From Nocardioides campestrisoli (lineage in GTDB: Bacteria > Actinomycetota > Actinomycetes > Propionibacteriales > Nocardioidaceae): DNA of 64,000 bases. The stretch lies in the NCBI RefSeq assembly GCF_013624435.2, contig NZ_CP061768.1:3376001-3440000 (forward strand). The letters run 5' to 3'. The notes under the pieces are model-generated. The model was not told the DNA's origin. It saw nothing but the letters and a program-made list of their open reading frames with translations, and made no database searches. Position numbers and translations under genes: made by a program. The first letter of the stretch is position 1; every line of letters begins with the position of its first letter. Below are positions 1-8,027 of the stretch, one piece after another.

Positions 1-1161
1 GGCGTGCTGCTCTACACGCTCTGGTCAGGCTTCCGCGCCTCCGTGCTGACCGACTTCGTCCAGGTCGTGGCGATGCTCGGGGCGGTCGCGGTGATCGTCC
101 CGGTGATCTTCTTCGCCGCGGGGTTCCCGGCGGCGTTCGAGACCGGCGCCGGCAACCTGACCTCGCAGCAGGGCAGCTTCTTCTCCAGCACCGCCTTCCT
201 GGAGCAGGGCGCGCCGTACATCGCCGCCGTGCTGGCCTACGCGATCGGCAACCAGACCATCGCGCAGCGGCTCTTCGCCGTCCGTGAGGACCTGATCAAG
301 CCCACCTTCATCACCGCCACCGTCGGCTACGGCGCGATGGTGATCGGGATCGGGATGCTCGGCGTGCTCGCGCTCTATCTCGGGATCGAGCCCGAGGGCG
401 GCGACGTCAACAACCTGGTGCCGCAGATGGCCACGTCGTACCTGCCGGGCATCCTGGTCGCCGTCTTCTTCATCATGATCGTCGGCGCCCTCTCCTCCAC
501 CGCCGACTCCGACCTCTCGGCACTCTCCTCGATCGTGATGGCCGACGTCTACGGGCAGAACGTCGCCGGCCGGGCGGGTGCGAACCCGCGCACCATGCTG
601 CTGGTCGGGCGGGGCACCATGGTCGCCGCGACGGCGATCGCGATCGCCTTCGCCAGCCTCCAGCTCAACATCCTCGACCTGCTGGTCTTCGTCGGCGCAC
701 TGTGGGGCGCCCTGGTCTTCCCGGTGATCGCCAGCTTCTACTGGGAGAAGGTCACCAACAAGGCCTTCACCGTCTCCGTGCTCGCCGCGCTCGCGGTCTT
801 CCTGCCGGTGCGGTTCTCCCTGGTCCCGATGAACGGCGTCACCGGCCTGGTGGTCGACGTGCTGTCGATCATCGGCGTCGGGGTGGTGGCGGGGCTGATG
901 GTCTTCGGCTTCCTCGGGCTTCGCCCCGCCAAGGTGGCCGCCGTGCTGGCGGCGGTCGTCGCCACGCCGTTCGCCCTCGGCGCGGTCCACGACTACGCCA
1001 CCCTGAGCGGCTCGCTGGTCGCGTACTCGGTCAGCACCATCGTCTGCTGGGCGATGTCGGCGGCCGGCGGCGCGACGTTCGACTTCGACACCGTCAAGGA
1101 GCGCGTCGGCGACTACCAGGCCGACGACGACCTCGACGACGACCTCGACCCGGTCCGCTGA
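1..1161 (+). CDS. Sodium:solute symporter family protein, C-terminal part (5' end outside window)
   Basis: The reading frame is open from the first base and ends with TGA at 1159-1161, so only about 385 C-terminal residues are visible. They contain roughly nine or ten hydrophobic helices with short polar loops. An SSS-type segment of small residues, reading GALSSTADSDLSALSS near residues 162-177, resembles the sodium-binding helix of the family. The protein ends in an acidic cytosolic tail of Asp repeats. The family couples inward Na+ flow to uptake of organic acids, amino acids or urea; the substrate cannot be read from this fragment. It is followed 23 nt later by a 43-residue membrane protein, as seen for some actinobacterial symporters, which suggests a two-component transporter. 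The true start lies upstream of the window. Confidence 0.85.
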   Translation, partial: GVLLYTLWSGFRASVLTDFVQVVAMLGAVAVIVPVIFFAAGFPAAFETGAGNLTSQQGSFFSSTAFLEQGAPYIAAVLAYAIGNQTIAQRLFAVREDLIKPTFITATVGYGAMVIGIGMLGVLALYLGIEPEGGDVNNLVPQMATSYLPGILVAVFFIMIVGALSSTADSDLSALSSIVMADVYGQNVAGRAGANPRTMLLVGRGTMVAATAIAIAFASLQLNILDLLVFVGALWGALVFPVIASFYWEKVTNKAFTVSVLAALAVFLPVRFSLVPMNGVTGLVVDVLSIIGVGVVAGLMVFGFLGLRPAKVAAVLAAVVATPFALGAVHDYATLSGSLVAYSVSTIVCWAMSAAGGATFDFDTVKERVGDYQADDDLDDDLDPVR

Positions 1162-1184
1162 GCGCGGGCAGAAGGAGCAGCACC

Positions 1185-1316
1185 GTGACCACCACCGCCC
1201 TGACCCTCTACGTCCTGATCTGGCCCGTGATCGTGGCCGTCGTCCTCTTCGTCCTCAGCCGGGCCTTCGTCTCCGACTGGCGTGCGGCGCGGCGGGAGGG
1301 GCGCGACATCATCTGA
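1185..1316 (+). CDS. Small single-helix transporter subunit (43 aa)
   Basis: This short gene starts with GTG at 1185, preceded by a GAAGGAG ribosome site at 1171-1177, and encodes 43 residues. One hydrophobic helix covers about residues 7-27 and is followed by a basic tail ending in Arg-Asp-Ile-Ile. Small proteins of this shape directly downstream of sodium:solute symporters are annotated in actinobacteria as putative transporter small subunits. Position, spacing and helix-plus-basic-tail architecture all fit. It probably associates with the upstream symporter in the membrane (inference). No enzymatic motif is present. Confidence 0.75.
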   Translation: MTTTALTLYVLIWPVIVAVVLFVLSRAFVSDWRAARREGRDII

Positions 1317-1337
1317 GCTGCGGCGTCCCCGCCTCGC

Positions 1338-1397
1338 CCACGTGCACCCGTCTTGCTGTCGATCTGGTGATCGCCGCAGCAGAACGGGTGCACGTGG
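1338..1397. repeat. Imperfect inverted repeat upstream of the DUF559 gene
   Basis: Arms of 21 bases at 1338-1358 and 1377-1397 pair with two adjacent mismatches. Each arm begins with the core CCACGTGCACCCGT and ends with TGCTG. The inner segment contains GATC-TGGT-GATC at 1361-1372, which can extend the hairpin. The same core recurs in a second inverted repeat at 2399-2456 on the far side of the gene. No T-tract follows, so it is not a typical intrinsic terminator. Confidence 0.8.
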
Positions 1398-1462
1398 CCA
1401 TTTTCGGCGGACCTGTGGACGAGCCGCACCGCCATGGCTTCGTCCTCGGCAGGCTGGGCGAC

Positions 1463-2386
1463 ATGCCCGAGCTCGACGTACGGCGTCCGTTCACCCGCAC
1501 CGAGGCCCTCGCTGCCGGCCTCACCGACGCACAGCTGCGGGGACCGCGGTTCGTCCGTCTCTTCCCGCGGTTGCACCTGTGCGCCAGCGTGCAGGTCACG
1601 GCCCGGCTCCGCGCGGAGGCGGCGCTGCGGCTGCACCCGGCGGGGGCCTTCGCCAGCCACGCGTCCGCGGCCAGGATCCACGGGGTGGCGATTCCGCAGG
1701 ACGCCGAGGAGCACGTGACCGTCCGCCGACGGGAGGAGCGCCGTCGTACCGCCGGGATCCGGTGCCACCTCGCGAGCGGTGAGCCCGACCTGGTCACGGT
1801 CGGCGGCTTGCCCGTCTCCTCCCCCGCGCAGACCTTCGTCGAGCTGGCCTCGACCCTCGGCCTGGTCGACCTGGTCGTGGTCGGCGACCAGATGGCGCGC
1901 CGGGGACTGCTCTCCCCCGACCGGCTGCGCGCCTCCTGCCACGGCAGCGGGCGACGTGGCGCCGTCCGAGCGCGTCGGGCCGCGGCGTACGTGCGCGACC
2001 AGGTCGACTCCCCCATGGAGACCCGGACCCGGATGCTCCTGGTGCTCGCCGGACTACCGGAGCCCGAGGTCAACCTCGTGGTGCGCGACGTCGAGGGCGC
2101 GCTGTTGCGGCGCTACGACCTGAGCTACCCCGAGGTCGGGGTCGCGGTCGAGTACGACGGACGCCACCACGTGGAGCGGATCGAGCAGTGGGAGCGCGAC
2201 CTGGGCCGGCGCGAGTCCCTGGAGGACGAGGGCTGGCGTCTTCTCGTGGTCACCTCGGCCGACATCTACCGTCAGCCCGGTGAGACCGTCCGGCGGGTGC
2301 ACCGCCTGCTCCGCGCCCGCGGGATGGCCGGCGTCCCGGCGCGCCCGAGCGACGCGTGGCGGGCGCACTTCCGCGGCCAGGACTAG
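1463..2386 (+). CDS. DUF559-domain protein with AbiEi-like N-terminal half
   Basis: The 307-residue protein has an N-terminal winged-helix-like region (phrases such as RPFTRTEALAAGLTD and the ASHASAARIHG stretch) of the kind found in AbiEi-type antitoxins. Its C-terminal DUF559 domain carries the hallmark VAVEYDGRHH followed by a Trp-Glu-Arg-Asp segment; this is a Vsr/PD-(D/E)XK-like endonuclease fold. No cognate AbiEii-type nucleotidyltransferase toxin lies beside it. An ATG at 1463 is chosen because upstream in-frame starts fall in or next to the inverted repeat at 1338-1397. In addition, CAGGCT at 1450-1455 sits 7 nt before 1463, as in other leaderless genes here. Function is unknown; such genes are frequent and dispersed in Nocardioides-like genomes (recollection, not checked). 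Confidence 0.75.
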   Translation: MPELDVRRPFTRTEALAAGLTDAQLRGPRFVRLFPRLHLCASVQVTARLRAEAALRLHPAGAFASHASAARIHGVAIPQDAEEHVTVRRREERRRTAGIRCHLASGEPDLVTVGGLPVSSPAQTFVELASTLGLVDLVVVGDQMARRGLLSPDRLRASCHGSGRRGAVRARRAAAYVRDQVDSPMETRTRMLLVLAGLPEPEVNLVVRDVEGALLRRYDLSYPEVGVAVEYDGRHHVERIEQWERDLGRRESLEDEGWRLLVVTSADIYRQPGETVRRVHRLLRARGMAGVPARPSDAWRAHFRGQD

Positions 2387-2398
2387 GCCCTGGACGCG

Positions 2399-2456
2399 CA
2401 CGTGCACCCGATTTGCTGCTCGTCGAGCAAGGACAGCAGCAAATCGGGTGCACGTG
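2399..2456. repeat. Perfect inverted repeat downstream of the DUF559 gene
   Basis: Two perfect 22-base arms at 2399-2420 and 2435-2456 (CACGTGCACCCGATTTGCTG plus CT) enclose a 14-base loop. The element fills the short gap between the converging DUF559 and hflX genes. It shares the core CACGTGCACCCG and TTGCTG with the repeat at 1338-1397. A terminator role is possible, but a T-tract is missing on both strands. Confidence 0.85.
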
Positions 2457-2464
2457 TGCTGGGC

Positions 2465-3985
2465 TCAGACGGCGTACGACGCGAGCTCGCCCGCGAGCTC
2501 CTCATGCGCCCGCCCGCGCACCCGGGTGCCGGCCCCGGTGTGCTCGAGCTCGTCGATCTCGCCGTGCTGGTGCAGCTGGTTGAGCAGGTCGCCCCGCTCG
2601 TAGGGCAGCAGCGCGTCGAACTCCACCGACGGGTGCGGCAGCTCCTGCTCGATCACCGCCAGCGCCTGCTCGATGCCCTCGCCGGTGCGGGCGCTGACCA
2701 CCACGCAGTGCGGCTCGCGCTGGCGCAACCGGGCGATGACCATCGGGTCGGCCGCGTCGGCCTTGTTGATCACCACGATCTCGGGCACCTTGTCGGCGCC
2801 GATCTCGGCGAACACCTCGCGGACCGCCGCCAGCTGACCCTCCGGGTCGGGGTGGGAGCCGTCGACCACGTGCAGGATCAGGTCGGAGTCGGAGACCTCC
2901 TCCAGCGTGGAGCGGAACGCCTCGACCAGCTGGTGCGGCAGGTGCCGGACGAAGCCGACCGTGTCGCTCATCGTGTAGACCCGGCCGTCGGCGGTGGTGG
3001 TCCGCCGGGTGGTGGGGTCCAGGGTGGCGAACAGCGCGTCCTCGACCAGCACCCCGGCGTCGGTGAGCCGGTTGAGCAGCGAGGACTTGCCGGCGTTGGT
3101 GTAGCCGGCGATCGCCACGCTCGGGATCTGGTTGCGCTGGCGCTGGGCCCGCTTGTTGTCGCGGGTGCCCTTCATCGCCTTGAGCTCACGACGCAGCTTG
3201 GCGATCTTGTCGTTGATCCGGCGCCGGTCGGTCTCGATCTTCGTCTCACCGGGGCCGCGGCCACCGATTCCCTCACCGCCGGAGACCCGGCCACCGGCCT
3301 GGCGCGACAGGTTGCCGCCCCAGCCGCGCAGCCGCTGCTTCATGTAGGTGAGCTGCGCGAGCTCGACCTGGGCCTGGCCCTCGCGGGACTTCGCGTGCTG
3401 GGCGAAGATGTCGAGGATCAGCGCGGTCCGGTCGACCACCTTGACCTTGAGCCGGTCCTCGAGGTTCCTCAGCTGGCTGGGCGCCAGCTCGCCGTCGCAG
3501 ATCACCGTGTCGGCGCCGCTGGCGGCGACGATTTCGCGCAGGCCGTCGACCTTGCCGCGTCCGATGTACGTCGCGGGGTCCGGCTTCTGCCGGCGTTGGT
3601 AGATCGCCTCCAGCACCTCCGACCCGGCGGTCTCGGCGAGCAGCGCGAGCTCGGCCATCGAGTTCTCCGCGTCCTCGACCGAGCCCTCGGTCCACACCCC
3701 GACCAGGACGACCCGCTCCAGCCGGAGCTGGCGGTACTCGACCTCGGTGATGTCCTCGAGCTCGGTGGAGAGGCCGGCCACGCGCTTGAGCGCGTGCCGC
3801 TCGGCCAGGTCCATCGCCCCGACGGACTCCTCCGGCTCCTCGGGATCGGGCTCGTCGGCGTAGCCGGAGGCGAACTCGGTGTCGGCGTCGGTGTCGGCGT
3901 CGTGATCGGCGTCGTGGTCCTCGTCCTCCCAGTCGCGCGTGGCGTCGAGCTGGTCGGCGAGGGAGAAGTCTCGTGCGTTCGTCAT
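2465..3985 (-). CDS. hflX: GTPase HflX
   Basis: HflX is a ribosome-splitting GTPase that rescues stalled or heat-damaged 70S ribosomes. The 506-residue protein has an acidic N-terminal extension, the HflX N-domain (about 80-250), a helical linker and the G domain. Visible motifs are the glycine-rich GWGGNLSRQAGG around 221-232, the P-loop GYTNAGKS at 294-301, the TTRRT switch I region, DTVGF for G3, NKAD for G4 and SART for G5. Residues 21-37 form an unusual Asp/His/Ala/Thr tract encoded by GTC/GGC-rich near repeats at about 3875-3930, absent from the family core. It converges with the DUF559 gene. Closeness to dapF, miaA and miaB is normal actinobacterial synteny. Confidence 0.96.
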   Translation of the reverse strand: MTNARDFSLADQLDATRDWEDEDHDADHDADTDADTEFASGYADEPDPEEPEESVGAMDLAERHALKRVAGLSTELEDITEVEYRQLRLERVVLVGVWTEGSVEDAENSMAELALLAETAGSEVLEAIYQRRQKPDPATYIGRGKVDGLREIVAASGADTVICDGELAPSQLRNLEDRLKVKVVDRTALILDIFAQHAKSREGQAQVELAQLTYMKQRLRGWGGNLSRQAGGRVSGGEGIGGRGPGETKIETDRRRINDKIAKLRRELKAMKGTRDNKRAQRQRNQIPSVAIAGYTNAGKSSLLNRLTDAGVLVEDALFATLDPTTRRTTTADGRVYTMSDTVGFVRHLPHQLVEAFRSTLEEVSDSDLILHVVDGSHPDPEGQLAAVREVFAEIGADKVPEIVVINKADAADPMVIARLRQREPHCVVVSARTGEGIEQALAVIEQELPHPSVEFDALLPYERGDLLNQLHQHGEIDELEHTGAGTRVRGRAHEELAGELASYAV

Positions 3986-4085
3986 ATGCCCTTCACTGTA
4001 GGTCTCGGGAGCGGCTGCCGCGACCCGTTATGTGTACCCACAACGCTCGGCCGACACCGGATAGTCCCGCCTCGGGGCCTGGCTC

Positions 4086-4670
4086 TCAGGCGAGCAGGGC
4101 GGTGAGCGCGTGCCTGCTGGCCGTGCGCGGCAGGTGGCCCAGCACCACCAGCTGGGACATGCCGTGCACCGTCGCCCAGAGGCCCGCGGCGAGCGCCTCC
4201 GGGTCGCGTCCCTCGAACCGGGGCAGCCGGACCAGGTCGGCGACCTCGCTCGCGAGCAGCTCCTCGTTGCGCGAGATCAGGGCCGCCATCTCCTCCGACG
4301 GGCTGCCGGGCACGCAGTACTCCGGGTCGAAGATCAGCGCGAACGCCTGCGGGTGCGCGCAGGCGTACTCGACGTAGGCGCCGAACATGGCGGTCAGCCT
4401 CGCGACCACCCCCTCCTCGGCAGCGAGCGCCTCCTCCTGGGCGGCGACCAGGTCACCCATGGCCCGGACCCCGAGGGCCTTGAGCAGGGCGGCGCGGTCG
4501 CCGAAGTGGTGGTACGGCGCGTTGTGGCTCACCCCGGCGCGCCTGGCCACCTCGCGCAGGCTGATCCGTCCCGCCGGGACGGTCTCGAGCAGCTCGAGGG
4601 CCGCCTCCTCGAGGGCGTTCTGCAGGTCGCCGTGGTGGTAGCGGGCCGAAGATCTTGACACGAGCAACAT
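4086..4670 (-). CDS. TetR/AcrR family transcriptional regulator
   Basis: With a start at the ATG at 4670 the protein has 194 residues. The N-terminal helix-turn-helix contains ISLREVARRAGVSHNAPYHHFGD, a canonical TetR DNA-reading motif; the C-terminal ligand domain is helical. Start codons further upstream (4688 and 4706) fall inside an inverted repeat at 4686-4708, so they are disfavoured. The gene is divergent from the flavodoxin-like oxidoreductase at 4738 and probably represses it and itself through that repeat, responding to an unknown electrophile or quinone (inference). Confidence 0.85.
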   Translation of the reverse strand: MLLVSRSSARYHHGDLQNALEEAALELLETVPAGRISLREVARRAGVSHNAPYHHFGDRAALLKALGVRAMGDLVAAQEEALAAEEGVVARLTAMFGAYVEYACAHPQAFALIFDPEYCVPGSPSEEMAALISRNEELLASEVADLVRLPRFEGRDPEALAAGLWATVHGMSQLVVLGHLPRTASRHALTALLA

Positions 4671-4685
4671 GGTACGCGATGTTGT

Positions 4686-4708
4686 CATTGTCCAGATTCT
4701 TGGCAATG
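4686..4708. promoter_or_regulatory. Probable TetR operator in the divergent promoter region
   Basis: An inverted repeat with 11-base arms (CATTGTCCAGA and TCTTGGCAATG, 9 of 11 positions paired) is centred on base 4697. It sits between the divergently transcribed TetR gene and the quinone-reductase-like gene. Position and symmetry fit a TetR operator; binding itself is inferred. Confidence 0.5.
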
Positions 4709-4737
4709 TCTAGATTTCCCACCCCAGGAGCACACCC

Positions 4738-5325
4738 ATGACCCGCACCCTCGTCATCGACGGCCACCCCGATCCCTCCTCCCTCACCGCCGCCCTCGCC
4801 GTGCGTTACGCGGCCGGGGCCGGGACCGACGTCCTCGCCCTGCGCGACCTGGCGTTCGACGCCGACCTGCACCGGGGCTACCGGCCGGGCCAGCCGCTCG
4901 AGGCCGACCTGGTCCGGGCGCGCGAGCTGCTCGCCGGGAGCGAGCACGTCACCGTCCTGACCCCGGTCTGGTGGGGCTCGGTGCCCGCGCTGCTCAAGGG
5001 GTTCTTCGACCGCACCCTCGAGATCGGCTGGGCCTTCCGCTACCGCGAGGACGGCCGCCCCGAGGGGTTGCTCGGCGGGCGGACCGGGCGCCTGGTCGTC
5101 ACCTCCGACTCCCCCCGGTGGTACCTGCCGCTCGTCGGCGACACCACCGTCAAGCAGGTGAAGGCGCGGACCATGGAGTTCTGCGGGATCAAGCCCGTGC
5201 GGGTCAGCCGGTTCACCGACGTCCGCCACGCCGACGACGCCCGTCGGGCTGCGTGGCTGGAGCGCGCCGAAGCGCTGGGCGCGCAGGACGCGGGGCGGCG
5301 TGCACCGGCGTCCGTCACAGCCTGA
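4738..5325 (+). CDS. NAD(P)H-dependent flavodoxin-like oxidoreductase (quinone reductase family)
   Basis: This 195-residue protein has the flavodoxin-like fold of MdaB/KefF-type NAD(P)H:quinone reductases. It shows the N-terminal phosphate-binding region (VIDGHPDPSSLT, residues 6-17) and the highly conserved flavin/quinone-site segment TPVWWGSVPALLKGFFDR around residues 79-96. Such cytosolic enzymes perform two-electron reduction of quinones using bound FMN or FAD. A CAGGAG-like ribosome site lies 6-7 nt before the ATG. The gene is divergent from a TetR regulator, suggesting induction by quinones or other electrophiles (inference). Confidence 0.88.
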   Translation: MTRTLVIDGHPDPSSLTAALAVRYAAGAGTDVLALRDLAFDADLHRGYRPGQPLEADLVRARELLAGSEHVTVLTPVWWGSVPALLKGFFDRTLEIGWAFRYREDGRPEGLLGGRTGRLVVTSDSPRWYLPLVGDTTVKQVKARTMEFCGIKPVRVSRFTDVRHADDARRAAWLERAEALGAQDAGRRAPASVTA

Positions 5326-5330
5326 GGGTG

Positions 5331-6137
5331 CTACAGGTCGGTCTCGCCGCGGGCGACGATCACCGCGGGGCCGGTGAGCAGCACCCGGTCGTCGGTCCAG
5401 GTGACCCGGAGCGATCCGCCCGGTACGTCGACCCGGTAGCTGCTGGGCCCGGGCGCCTCGTCCAGCCGGGAGGCCGCGACCATCACCGCGCAGGCGCCGG
5501 TGCCGCAACTGCGGGTCTCCCCCGAGCCGCGTTCGTGCACCCGCATCGCCACGTGCCCGTCGGCGCGGCGGACCACGAACTCCACGTTGACCCCGTCGGG
5601 GAAGACCGCCGGGTCGTGGCCGGGCGCCTCCAGCAGGGGGCCGGCGTCGGCGAGGTCGTCGACGAAGGCCACCGCGTGCGGGTTGCCCATGTCGATCTGG
5701 AGGGCGGGCCAGGACCGCTCGCCGACGGTCACCGAGGTCTCGCCCAGCACCCGCGGCGCCCCCATGTCGAGGGTCACCAGGTGGCCCTCGACCAAGCAGA
5801 CCTTCACCCCGTCGCGGGTGGCCACCGGGACCAGCTCACCGGCCGGGACCAGGCCCTCGTCGACCAGGTGCCGGACGAAGACGCGCAGCCCGTTGCCGCA
5901 CATCTCGCTGAGCGACCCGTCGGCGTTGCGGTAGTCCATGAACCACTCCGCCCCGGCGGCTGCCGGGTCCGCGGTCCGCAGCACGCGCAGCACGCCGTCC
6001 GCGCCGATCCCGGCTCGCCGGTCGCAGAGCGCGCGCACGCGCTCCGCTGCGAGGTCGCCGTGCACGGAGCCGTCGTGGTCGGGCAGCAGCACGAAGTCGT
6101 TCTCGGTGCCGTGCCCCTTGAGGAACGGGTAGGTCAC
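5331..6137 (-). CDS. dapF: Diaminopimelate epimerase
   Basis: DapF converts LL- to meso-diaminopimelate for lysine and peptidoglycan synthesis, in the cytosol and without a cofactor. The 268-residue length is typical. Both catalytic cysteines are visible: Cys80 in SEMCGNGLR and Cys211 in RSCGTGACA, preceded by the anion-binding ERGSGETR. The N-terminal KGHGTENDF (residues 7-15) also matches the family. It converges with the oxidoreductase gene, leaving only 5 nt between their stop codons. Synteny with miaA, miaB and hflX is common in actinobacteria. Confidence 0.97.
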   Translation of the reverse strand: MTYPFLKGHGTENDFVLLPDHDGSVHGDLAAERVRALCDRRAGIGADGVLRVLRTADPAAAGAEWFMDYRNADGSLSEMCGNGLRVFVRHLVDEGLVPAGELVPVATRDGVKVCLVEGHLVTLDMGAPRVLGETSVTVGERSWPALQIDMGNPHAVAFVDDLADAGPLLEAPGHDPAVFPDGVNVEFVVRRADGHVAMRVHERGSGETRSCGTGACAVMVAASRLDEAPGPSSYRVDVPGGSLRVTWTDDRVLLTGPAVIVARGETDL

Positions 6138-6271
6138 CGGGCCAGTCTGTCAGGCCCCCACGTCTGGACCACCGGTGCCGGACACCTTGCGTCGTGACCC
6201 AGGTCTCAGTACGTTCCAGCGACGCAAGTCCGCGGCGGGGGCAACCGGACTCTCTGGGGAGGGAGATCCAC

Positions 6272-6895
6272 ATGCACCACTCGATGCTCGGCGCCCTGGT
6301 GGCCGGCGGCCTGGCCCTGACCACGGGGGTGGCCGCACCGTCCGCGGCGGCGGCAGACTCCGACTCCGGGGACACGCTCACCCGGCTGGCCACCGGCTCG
6401 GCCACGCTGGCGGGCGGGGAGACGTCCGTGCGCCTGCCCTGGGGCACGCGGCTGGAGGGCACGCTCAACCCGGACTTCAGCATCGACGGCGGGCTGCACT
6501 TCTCCAGCACCCCGTTCACGGTGGAGCTGCCGGGTGCCACCGCCCGGGTCCGCTTCGTCACCACCGATCCGGGCGGGACGACTGCCGACGGGGAGGGCGC
6601 GGTGGTGGTCCGGTCCGGGTTCGCCGTCCAGGTGACCGAGCTGTTCCGCGACGAGAGCCCGGAGACGAACCTGGTCCGGGAGACCTGCACGAGCGGCGAG
6701 GTGACCGCCACCCTGACCGGGAGCTGGGCCGATATCTTCACCCCCACCACGCTGGCGGGCGACCTCACCGTGCCCACGTTCCGCCGCTGCGGCGCGTCCT
6801 TCCTCAACCTGCCCTCGGCGCGCGACGCCCTGGTCAGCGGGCTGCTGGCCGGACCCGGGAGCACGTTGGAGCTCAGCGTGGCGCCGGTCGGATAG
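6272..6895 (+). CDS. Secreted protein of unknown function
   Basis: An ATG at 6272 follows a GGGAGGGAGAT ribosome site at about 6256-6266 and gives 207 residues. The first 30 or so form a Sec signal peptide: a short N-terminus, a hydrophobic core (LGALVAGGLALTTGVAA) and an alanine-rich cleavage region ending near AAAADS. The mature part is beta-strand-like with many Thr, Gly and acidic residues and only two cysteines, possibly forming a disulfide. No catalytic motif is recognised. The 3' end overlaps the convergent miaA gene by 23 nt. Confidence 0.7.
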   Translation: MHHSMLGALVAGGLALTTGVAAPSAAAADSDSGDTLTRLATGSATLAGGETSVRLPWGTRLEGTLNPDFSIDGGLHFSSTPFTVELPGATARVRFVTTDPGGTTADGEGAVVVRSGFAVQVTELFRDESPETNLVRETCTSGEVTATLTGSWADIFTPTTLAGDLTVPTFRRCGASFLNLPSARDALVSGLLAGPGSTLELSVAPVG

Positions 6896-7796
6896 CGGCC
6901 AGCGCCTGCTCGACCCGGTCCGCGGCGTCGAAGCGGACCCAGGTGACGCGGGGGTCCTTGCGGAACCAGGAGTCCTGGCGCCGGGCGAACCGCCGGGTGG
7001 CGATCACCGTGCGCTCCTGGGCCTGGGCCAGGGTGAGCTCGCCGCGCAGCGCGGCGGCGACCTCGCGGTAGCCGATGGCCCGGGAGGCGGTCAGTCCGTC
7101 CTCCAGCCCCTCGTCGAGCAGCCGCTCGACCTCGGCGACGAAGCCCTGGTCGAACATCTGCGCCACCCGCTCCTCGATCCGGGCGTCCAGGGTCGGGCGG
7201 TCGATGTCGACACCGATCTGGACGGTGGCCGGGTCGACGTACTCCAGGCGGGGCAGGCTGGCGCTGAACGGCCGGCCGGTCAGTTCCACGACCTCCAGGG
7301 CGCGGACGACGCGGCGGCCGTTCTCGACCTGGATGGCGGCGGCCGCCTCGGGATCGCGCTCGGCGAGCCGCGCGTGCAGCACCGCCGGGCCGACCTCGGC
7401 CAGCTCGCCCTCCAGCCGGCGGCGGAGCGCCTCGTCGGTGCCGGGGAACTCGAACCGGTCCAGCACGGCGCGGGTGTAGAGGGCCGAGCCGCCGACCAGC
7501 ACCGGGACCCGGCCGCGGTCGCGGATCTCGGCGATGGTGCGCCGGGCCAGTGCCTGGAACCGGGCGACGTTGGCGGGCTCGCGCACCCCCATCAGGTCGA
7601 GCAGGTGGTGCGGGATGCCGCGGCGCTCGGCGACCGGCACCTTGGCGGTGCCGACGCCCATCCCCCGGTAGACCTGCATGGCGTCGGTGTTGACCACCTC
7701 GCCGTCGAGCCGCTCGGCGAGGTCGAGGGAGAGACCGGTCTTGCCGGCGGCCGTGGCTCCCACGACCGCGACGACTGGGAGGACCTCGCTCGGCAT
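6873..7796 (-). CDS. miaA: tRNA dimethylallyltransferase
   Basis: MiaA transfers the dimethylallyl group from DMAPP to N6 of A37 in tRNAs that read codons starting with U; MiaB then methylthiolates the product. The 307-residue protein has the P-loop GATAAGKT at residues 13-20, NTDAMQVYRGM around 40-50, the GIPHHLLD segment, VGGSALYTRAV and the IGYREV motif near the C-terminus, all diagnostic. The start at 7796 is preceded by CACACT 6 nt upstream, consistent with a leaderless transcript. The 3' end overlaps the convergent secreted-protein gene. Confidence 0.97.
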   Translation of the reverse strand: MPSEVLPVVAVVGATAAGKTGLSLDLAERLDGEVVNTDAMQVYRGMGVGTAKVPVAERRGIPHHLLDLMGVREPANVARFQALARRTIAEIRDRGRVPVLVGGSALYTRAVLDRFEFPGTDEALRRRLEGELAEVGPAVLHARLAERDPEAAAAIQVENGRRVVRALEVVELTGRPFSASLPRLEYVDPATVQIGVDIDRPTLDARIEERVAQMFDQGFVAEVERLLDEGLEDGLTASRAIGYREVAAALRGELTLAQAQERTVIATRRFARRQDSWFRKDPRVTWVRFDAADRVEQALAAIRPAPR

Positions 7797-7861
7797 GCGG
7801 CTAGTGTGCCAAGCACGCACCACCGACCGAGAACTGCCGACCCAGGAAGAGGTGGACCACC

Positions 7862-8026
7862 GTGACCTCACCGAAGGACACCCCGCGTTCGGACCAGCCG
7901 GGGGAGACGGCCGAGGCCGAGCAGTCCCGCGAGCACGGCGAGGAGCTGCCCGACCAGCTGCAGCAGGGCCAGGAGGGCGTGACCCAGGCCGGCCCGCCCA
8001 CCGACCCGTCGAACCCCACCGGCTGA
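7862..8026 (+). CDS. Small acidic, Gln/Pro-rich hypothetical protein (54 aa)
   Basis: GTG at 7862 is preceded by AGGAAGAGG at 7844-7852, a good ribosome site. The 54-residue product is rich in Glu, Gln, Pro and Gly, has no hydrophobic segment and is probably disordered. It is followed after one base by the NUDIX gene, so the two are probably co-transcribed. Composition resembles the two further small proteins at 8498 and 8746. No function can be assigned. Confidence 0.6.
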   Translation: MTSPKDTPRSDQPGETAEAEQSREHGEELPDQLQQGQEGVTQAGPPTDPSNPTG

Positions 8027-8027
8027 G

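Noticed and set aside
1463..2386. AbiE-type toxin-antitoxin system
   Set aside because: The N-terminal half resembles an AbiEi antitoxin, but no AbiEii nucleotidyltransferase gene is adjacent, and the C-terminus is a DUF559 nuclease-like domain.
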